Assembly (NCBI GenBank): GCA_016707895.1
Contig: JADJGV010000006.1
Location: 186,001-250,000, forward strand
Direction of reading: 5' to 3'
DNA from: Myxococcales bacterium
GTDB taxonomy: Bacteria > Myxococcota_A > Polyangia > Haliangiales > Haliangiaceae
Length of the DNA: 64,000 nt
The notes under the pieces are model-generated. The model searched no databases. It was not told where the DNA came from and was given only the letters and a program-made list of their open reading frames with translations. Position numbers and translations under genes: made by a program. Below, piece by piece: positions 55,900 through 64,000 of this stretch; position 1 is the stretch's first letter; the number at the start of each line of letters is the position of its first letter.

Positions 55900-57303
55900 A
55901 TGAAGAAGCGTGGCACCCCCGAGATCGCCGCCCGTGACGCCCAGCGCGCCATCGGCCGGCGCCAGCTCATCAAGTGGAGCCTGTTCACCGGCGCGGCGCT
56001 CGGCCTCGGCCGCGCCAAGGTGTTCCAGATCCTCGAGGACTCGGTCGACTCGGCGCTGGCCGCCGACGCCTGCGCCCTCAAGACCAACCGCTCGGTCCAC
56101 CTGGTCGCCGGCAACGGCGGCTTCGCGTGGTTCCAGCTCCTGTGGCCGCACAACGCGGTCGCCGCCGCCGGCAACAACGGCTTCGCGTTCCACGCGCCGG
56201 GCCAGCAGACCCTGGCCGCCGGCACCGATCGGCCGCTGACGCTCGGGCCCGAGGCGCCGTTCCGCGCCGCGACCGGCAGCAAGCAGATCACCGCGTTCAT
56301 GGCCGGCACCAACGAGACCCACACCCGGGCCCCGTCGACCGCGACCAACGTCGGCGGCAACTCGGTGATGGCGATCGCCGCGGCGCTGCAGGCCACCAAC
56401 CCCTCGGTCGTGCCGGTGGTGACGATCGGCGGCGCGCCGTTCGGCAACGCGCCGGGCGCGCCCCGGCCGTCGGCGGTCGGCTCGGCCGATCAGTTCGTCG
56501 GCCTGTTCAACAGCGCCGCGTCGCGCGCCGGCGGGCTGCTCGAGACCACCGCCGACGCCGGCCTGTACGACGCCCACTACGCCGCGTTCGCGTCGCTCAA
56601 CCGCGCCGCGGCGCGCCCGACCCAGACCCGGGCCTACGGCACCGCCAAGACCGCGGCGCGGCTCTTGGGCTCGAACCTGGCCGATCGGCTGGCGGTCACC
56701 GACGCCGATCGCGCCCGCTACGGCGTCGACCTCGGCACCCGCGCCAACGTGCTGGCGATCGCCGAGAACCTGATCGTCACCGCCAAGGCGTTCGCGCTGG
56801 GCCTGACCTCGAGCGTGGTCTTGCCGGCGATGGAGGACGACCCCCACGGCGCGTTCAACGACATGACCGCGCTGCGCACCGTGGTCACCCAGCTCGGCAA
56901 GATCCTCGACGGCTTCGTCGACGACCTCGCGGCGATCTCCGACACCAGCTGCGGCGGCACCACGCTGGCCGACAACCTGGTGATGACGATCCACGGCGAC
57001 ACCCCCAAGAACCCGCTCGACCGCGGCGGCTGGCCCGACGGCACGCCGCAGAACTCCAACTGGATGTACGTCTACGGCAACGGCCTGCTCAAGACCGGCT
57101 GGCACGGCGGCGTCGACGCCGACGGCTCGGTGCGCGGCTGGAGCCCGACCACCGGCGAGGACGCGGCGACCACGTCGCGCGAGCTGGCGGCCTCGGCCTC
57201 GGCGGCGGTGGGCTACGCGATCGCCCGCGGCGACATCCGCCGCACCGCCGACTTCGCGCGCGGCGTCGACATCGGCGGCGTGATCAAGCCGCTGACGATG
57301 TGA
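55900..57303 (+). CDS. Tat-exported DUF1501-like protein
   Basis: 467 residues. Tat-type signal: GRRQLIKWSLFTGAALG near residues 18-34 (twin Arg). The mature protein resembles the DUF1501/DUF1552-type sulfatase-superfamily proteins: HLVAGNGGFAWFQL near the start, VVLPAMEDDPHGAFNDM and MTIHGDTPKNPLDR, with SNWMYVYGNGLL at the C-terminus. Conserved metal-binding Asp/His could be active-site residues, but no experimental function is known for the family. It ends the operon; Tat export implies it folds or binds cofactor in the cytoplasm. Confidence 0.65.
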   Translation: MKKRGTPEIAARDAQRAIGRRQLIKWSLFTGAALGLGRAKVFQILEDSVDSALAADACALKTNRSVHLVAGNGGFAWFQLLWPHNAVAAAGNNGFAFHAPGQQTLAAGTDRPLTLGPEAPFRAATGSKQITAFMAGTNETHTRAPSTATNVGGNSVMAIAAALQATNPSVVPVVTIGGAPFGNAPGAPRPSAVGSADQFVGLFNSAASRAGGLLETTADAGLYDAHYAAFASLNRAAARPTQTRAYGTAKTAARLLGSNLADRLAVTDADRARYGVDLGTRANVLAIAENLIVTAKAFALGLTSSVVLPAMEDDPHGAFNDMTALRTVVTQLGKILDGFVDDLAAISDTSCGGTTLADNLVMTIHGDTPKNPLDRGGWPDGTPQNSNWMYVYGNGLLKTGWHGGVDADGSVRGWSPTTGEDAATTSRELAASASAAVGYAIARGDIRRTADFARGVDIGGVIKPLTM

Positions 57304-57347
57304 CCGATGTGACGGCGCCGACGGTCGACAGCGCGCCCCGGGGAAGG

Positions 57348-57353
57348 TAGCTT
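57348..57353 (+). promoter_or_regulatory. -10 box TAGCTT, leaderless promoter
   Basis: TAGCTT ends six bases before the GTG at 57360. Confidence 0.4.
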
Positions 57354-57359
57354 CCGCGC

Positions 57360-58031
57360 GTGCTTCGCGTCGTCGCCCTGGCCCTCGTGCTCGTCGCCTG
57401 CGGCAAGAGCGATCCGCGCGCGGCCGCGGCCAGCGGCAGCGGCGAGGCCGGCGGCCCCGCCCGGGCCGACGGCCCCGAGGTCGCGGCCGACGATCAATCG
57501 CGCTTCGATCAGGAGCGCCAGCCCGAGCTCCTGATGCGCGCGCTCGGCCTCAAGCCGGGCATGACGGTCGCCGACGTCGGCGCCGGCACCGGCCTCTTGA
57601 CCGTCCACATCGCCCGCGCGGTGTTCCCCGGCGGCCACGTCGTCGCGACCGACATCAACCCCTCGGTGCTCGAGTACCTGCACGCGCGCATGGAGGCGGC
57701 CGGCTTCGACACCGTCGTCGAGCCGCGGGTGGTGCAGCCGGCCGAGCCCGGGCTCGAGGCCGATCACTACGACCTGATCCTGCTGTCACAGGTCGATCAC
57801 TACTTCGACGACCGGGTGGCGTGGCTGACCAAGGCGGCGCCCGCGCTCAAGGCCACCGGCCGGCTGGCCATCAACAACCGGATGCAGCACCGGGCGGCGG
57901 CGATGGCGGCGGCCGGCAGCGTCGGGTTCCAGCTCGTGACGGAGGTCAACGATCTCCCGGGCCAGTTCGTGGCAATCTTCCAGCGTGGCCCGGCCCCGGG
58001 TCGCGCCCCCACGCCGAAGGGAACGCCATGA
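57360..58031 (+). CDS. Lipoprotein SAM-dependent methyltransferase
   Basis: 223 residues. Begins with a lipoprotein signal MLRVVALALVLVACGKS (lipobox LVAC), followed by a low-complexity linker and a class I methyltransferase domain from about residue 55: motif I VADVGAGTGLL, motif II-like GGHVVATDINPSVLEYL and motif IV-like YDLILLSQVDHYF. SAM is not available outside the cytoplasm, so an exported lipidated methyltransferase is odd; such proteins do occur in this group of bacteria, and the enzyme may have a different role or an unusual topology. The start follows a TAGCTT box; the stop overlaps the next ATG. Confidence 0.75.
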   Translation: MLRVVALALVLVACGKSDPRAAAASGSGEAGGPARADGPEVAADDQSRFDQERQPELLMRALGLKPGMTVADVGAGTGLLTVHIARAVFPGGHVVATDINPSVLEYLHARMEAAGFDTVVEPRVVQPAEPGLEADHYDLILLSQVDHYFDDRVAWLTKAAPALKATGRLAINNRMQHRAAAMAAAGSVGFQLVTEVNDLPGQFVAIFQRGPAPGRAPTPKGTP

Positions 58032-58564
58032 ACCGCTCGCTCGCTCCGCTGGTCACGCTGCTCGGGATCGCGGCCTGCTCCGACGACACCGTGGCGCCGT
58101 TCAACCCCGACAAGCTGTGGCTCGGGCTCGACGGCTCGGAGGTCCAGGTCAAGCTGGTGCCGGTCGAGCCCGACCCCTTTTGAGCGCCAGGCGTGGGGAC
58201 CGGGAGTCCTCAAGAAGCCGAGTTCACGCTGCTCGCCGACGTCCCCGCCGGTGAGTGGTTGCTCGTGGCCGACGGGATCATCACCCGCCCGGTCGACGTG
58301 ACGTTCGAGCTGATCTGGCGCCGCCGCGACGCCGGCGATGTGGCGATCGCCACCTTCCAGCACCACTTCGATCCGCTGCCCAGCGGCTTCTCCGCCCAGC
58401 CGTTCGAGGCGCGCATGGCCGGCCCGGCGCTCACCGACGCCGCCGGCGATCAGCTGATCTTCCGCTACCGCGGCGCCAACACCGACACGCCGATGGCCTA
58501 CATCCCCAACGGCGACGGCTTCCGGGCCATGGGCCGGATCCCGTACGTCGACCTCCCGGAGTAG
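58028..58564 (+). pseudogene. Broken lipoprotein gene (in-frame stop/double frameshift)
   Basis: ATG 58028 (overlapping the previous stop, ATGA) begins a lipoprotein: MNRSLAPLVTLLGIAACSDD, lipobox IAAC. Reading ends after 51 residues at TGA 58181-58183. The same frame resumes at once and is open to 58564 as a 120-residue domain (EAEFTLLADVPAGEWLLVADG onward). Codons just after the stop (AGT CCT CAA GAA) are unlike this genome; the +1 frame gives GAG CGC CAG GCG TGG GGA and so on. The simplest explanation is two compensating indels (an extra T in the T4 run at 58178-58181 and a missing G near 58222) or a nonsense mutation. Could be an assembly error. Confidence 0.65.
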
Positions 58565-58596
58565 CGGCCGGGGCGCCGCCGTGCGACGTATCGCCG

Positions 58597-60123
58597 ATGC
58601 GCCGCCTCGTCCTCCTCGCCGCCATGGTGGTGGCGGTCCCGCCGGCCGCGGGCTTCCAGATCGGCACCACCGTCACCGCCCGCTGCCACGAGGCGATCAC
58701 CGACGACGCCCGCCGCACCGCGGGGTGGCCGGCGCTGCCGCGCCAGCCGCTGACCGAGGCCGACCGGCGGGCGATCGCCGATCTGCCGTTCACGCCGCCG
58801 ACGGACCCCGAGGACCCGCGGGCGCTGGCGCTGCTGATCGGCGTACGCTCCAACGACCTGCGCGACAACGCGCCGACCGACCTGGCGGCGCTGGTGCACA
58901 TCCACAACGACCCCGCCGATCAGCCGGCGCACTGCATCCGTCGCCACGAGGACGACGGCGCCGCCGGCGACGCCAGCGCGCTGGCCGCGTGCCGCGGGTT
59001 CATCCTCGACGAGCTGGCCCGGGGCGGCTGGTTCGCGCCGACCGTCGACGAGCGCGCGCGCGAGCCGGTGGCGGTGTTCCTGGCGTTCCGCGGCCGGGTC
59101 GAGCTGGCGCTGCCGCGCGCCGCGTACCGCCTGGGCCGCGGGCTGCACGCGCTCGAGGACGGCTTCACCCACACGCTGCGCGACCCGGCCGACGGCCGCG
59201 TGCGCTCGGTGCTCAACTGGATCGACCTGGTCGACGACAGCTACCAGCCGGCCCGCGACGGGCTCGGCCACCAGGGCTGGATCGACGACTGCACGCTCAC
59301 CGACGACGCCCGCGTGGTGCAAGGCGTCGACCTGGCCCGCGCCGCCGCGGTCGAGGTGCTGGCGGCGCTGGCGCTGGCGGAGCCGACGGCCCGGCGGCTC
59401 GCGGTCGAGCGCGCCCTCGACCGCGCGCTGGCGCTCGAGCCGGGCTGCGACCTGGCCAACGACTACTGCGCGGCGGTCGAGCTGCGCGACGCCGCGGGCT
59501 GCTGCGACGGCGGCGGCGGCGGCCGCGGCGCGGCGGCGCTGATCGTCGCGGTCGCGCTCGCGATGGGACGGGCGCGCGGGCGGCGCCGCGCGGCGGCGAC
59601 CGCGGCCTTGCTCGCGGGCCTGGCGGTCGCGCGGCCGGCCCAGGCCGACGGGCCGCTCGGGCCCGGGCTGCGCCTCACCGCGCACGGTGGCGCCGCGCTC
59701 GATCGCGGCGCGCTGGCGGTCGGCGGCGGCGCCACCTGGCACGGGGCGCGCTGGCACGCCGGCGGCGCCGTCGAGTGGAACCCGTGGTTCTCGCTCGACG
59801 CCGCGCGCACCCGCCCCGGCACGATCAACGCCTACGCCACGCTCGGCTACACGTGGCTGGCCACGCCGTGCGTCGAGCTGCACACCCGCGTCCACGGCGG
59901 CGGCAGCGTGATCCTGTTCGATCTGGTCGGCGTCGATCGCGGCAGCCTCGGCCTGTTCGTCGGCGCCGGCCTGCTCGGCGCGACGGTGCGGCTGCGCGAC
60001 GACCTCGGCCTGACCATCGAGCCCAGCGACTTCGCGACGCCGGCGCCGCAGCTCACCGGCTTCCCGTTCTACTACCGCCAGTACCGGATCTCGCTCGGGC
60101 TCGAGTGGCGCCCGGGCTGGTGA
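58597..60123 (+). CDS. Fusion of zinc-PLC-like domain and outer-membrane barrel
   Basis: 508 residues. A signal peptide (to about 20, PPAAG|F) is followed by a zinc phospholipase C-like domain (about 20-310) with His residues in RCHEAITDDA, ALVHIHNDP and HALEDGFTHTLRD, the pattern of zinc-PLC/S1 nucleases. At about 315-345 is CCDGGGGGRGAAALIVAVALAMGRARGRRR in segments, exactly like a MYXO-CTERM tail (Cys, membrane span, Arg cluster). The chain then continues with a second signal-like hydrophobic stretch (AALLAGLAVARPAQA) and a 150-residue beta-barrel ending in SLGLEWRPGW. It looks like two exported proteins joined. Similar to the protein at 2693 in its N-terminal domain. Confidence 0.72.
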   Translation: MRRLVLLAAMVVAVPPAAGFQIGTTVTARCHEAITDDARRTAGWPALPRQPLTEADRRAIADLPFTPPTDPEDPRALALLIGVRSNDLRDNAPTDLAALVHIHNDPADQPAHCIRRHEDDGAAGDASALAACRGFILDELARGGWFAPTVDERAREPVAVFLAFRGRVELALPRAAYRLGRGLHALEDGFTHTLRDPADGRVRSVLNWIDLVDDSYQPARDGLGHQGWIDDCTLTDDARVVQGVDLARAAAVEVLAALALAEPTARRLAVERALDRALALEPGCDLANDYCAAVELRDAAGCCDGGGGGRGAAALIVAVALAMGRARGRRRAAATAALLAGLAVARPAQADGPLGPGLRLTAHGGAALDRGALAVGGGATWHGARWHAGGAVEWNPWFSLDAARTRPGTINAYATLGYTWLATPCVELHTRVHGGGSVILFDLVGVDRGSLGLFVGAGLLGATVRLRDDLGLTIEPSDFATPAPQLTGFPFYYRQYRISLGLEWRPGW

Positions 60124-60196
60124 GGCGGCCCGTGGGGGGAGACCGGCGACGCCGCGGGCGAGCCCCGCAGCCGGGCCGGTCGCGCGAGCGCCCGGG

Positions 60197-61420
<1,224 letters not shown>

Positions 61421-61422
61421 GG

Positions 61423-62271
<849 letters not shown>

Positions 62272-62329
62272 CGTCTCCGCAGCGTAGCGCATTTGGCCGG
62301 CCTGCCGGCCTTACCGCGCTTACCGCCGC

Positions 62330-63579
<1,250 letters not shown>

Positions 63580-63585
63580 GCGCCG

Positions 63586-63591
63586 TCGATA
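63586..63591 (-). promoter_or_regulatory. Extended -10 TGCTATCGA, leaderless promoter
   Basis: On the minus strand TGC-TATCGA ends six bases before GTG 63579. It supports this start for the frameshifted kinase. Confidence 0.4.
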
Positions 63592-63608
63592 GCACGTCCG
63601 CGGGCCGC

Positions 63609-64000
63609 TCAGCGGTAGCGCGCCGCCAGCTCGGGGGACGCGGCGTGGCGCGGCGCGGTGCTGCGCTCGATGGGCGCGCCGGCGGCGACCAGCGCGTCGA
63701 TCGCGGCGGCGGTGAGGCACATGACCGCGACCCCGTCGGCGGCGGGGATCGGCGGCGGCGCGCCGGCGGCCACCGCGCCGTGGAAGCCGCGCAGCATGCG
63801 CACCAGCTCGCCGCCCTCGGGCGCGACCGGCTGCGGCGCGCCGCCGATCGTGAGCCGCGGCAGCTGGCCGTCGCGCCGCCAGTGCGCGCCGTCGGCGCCG
63901 ACGACCAGCGCGTCGACCGCCGCGCCCAGGTTCCACACCACCGCGATCGCGACGTCGGCGTCGCCGCGCAGCTCGACGCGGATCACCTGCGGGCGCTCGG
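63609..64000 (-). CDS. Gfo/Idh/MocA-like oxidoreductase, C-terminal part (runs off window)
   Basis: At least 130 residues; the frame is open beyond base 64000. The visible part reads VIRVELRGDADVAIAVVWNLG, a beta-sheet like the C-terminal domain of Gfo/Idh/MocA enzymes, then ELVRMLRGFHGAVAAGAPPPIPAADGVAVMCLTAAAIDALVAAGAPIE, the family's terminal helix with conserved spacing. The N-terminal Rossmann domain is not in the window, so the call is tentative. It ends 17 bases before the next kinase gene's -10 region. Confidence 0.45.
   Translation of the reverse strand, partial: ERPQVIRVELRGDADVAIAVVWNLGAAVDALVVGADGAHWRRDGQLPRLTIGGAPQPVAPEGGELVRMLRGFHGAVAAGAPPPIPAADGVAVMCLTAAAIDALVAAGAPIERSTAPRHAASPELAARYR

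Noticed and set aside
58181..58183. TGA read as selenocysteine
   Set aside because: No selenocysteine-type context or SECIS-like hairpin was seen just downstream, and codons after it fit a frame error better.
58178..58184. Programmed +1 frameshift at TTT TGA (RF2-like)
   Set aside because: The +1 frame closes after about 40 codons and the real domain resumes in the original frame, so one programmed shift would not make a full protein.

Overview
The window is GC-rich, densely coding bacterial DNA, with almost all codons ending in G or C. No rRNA, tRNA, CRISPR, insertion sequence or phage gene was recognised. The gene content points to a Myxococcota-type bacterium (inference). Pointers are a MYXO-CTERM-like C-terminal sorting tail (gene at 9377), several Hanks-type Ser/Thr kinases with Pro/Ala/Asp-rich linkers, many lipoproteins, NtrC-type regulation and a receiver/J-domain-like protein. 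A Kofleriaceae/Haliangiales-like lineage would fit, but the sequence alone does not prove it.

Layout. 1-9.3 kb: part of a lipoprotein, a membrane-anchored protein, two overlapping LuxR-type HTH genes, a zinc-phospholipase-C-like exported protein and a large exported M19-like hydrolase. 9.4-13.4 kb: a MYXO-CTERM protein, then a tightly overlapping operon of a PIN-PhoH ATPase, two small exported proteins and an AI-2E-family permease. 13.4-25.3 kb: M16 peptidase (minus strand), a receiver with a degenerate GGDEF domain, a Ser/Thr kinase, a run of exported or lipoprotein genes and a second, very large kinase. 25.3-38.3 kb: the best-defined module, a microaerobic respiration cluster. It holds a hemerythrin-like protein, fused ccoNO, ccoQ, a one-haem ccoP, ccoG, ccoH, a TauE/SafE-like permease, ccoI, ccoS, then on the opposite strand a globin-sensor histidine kinase and an NtrC-type sigma54 activator, then hemN and a 46-residue membrane protein. 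38.4-47.3 kb: CotH-like lipoprotein, pseudokinase, lipoprotein, porin, receiver/J-like protein, and a thiol-redox operon (tandem DsbA plus glutathione reductase). 47.3-52.6 kb: a hybrid sensor kinase divergent from a TetR regulator that sits in an operon with a sterol desaturase/fatty acid hydroxylase, then a cytochrome c-rhodanese lipoprotein. 52.9-60.1 kb: an exported cytochrome-like cluster, a lipoprotein methyltransferase, a broken lipoprotein gene and a PLC/beta-barrel fusion. 60.2-64 kb (minus strand): VWA protein, MoxR ATPase, a frameshifted membrane kinase and a partial Gfo/Idh/MocA-like gene.

Two features tie the window together. First, about eighteen genes have a TAnnnT-like -10 hexamer ending only 6-9 nt before the start codon and mostly no Shine-Dalgarno sequence, which implies leaderless or near-leaderless mRNAs. 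Second, ccoNO has a 9/10 match to the sigma54 -24/-12 element. The globin-sensor kinase and sigma54 activator encoded in the same cluster form a plausible closed oxygen-sensing circuit for the cbb3 oxidase.
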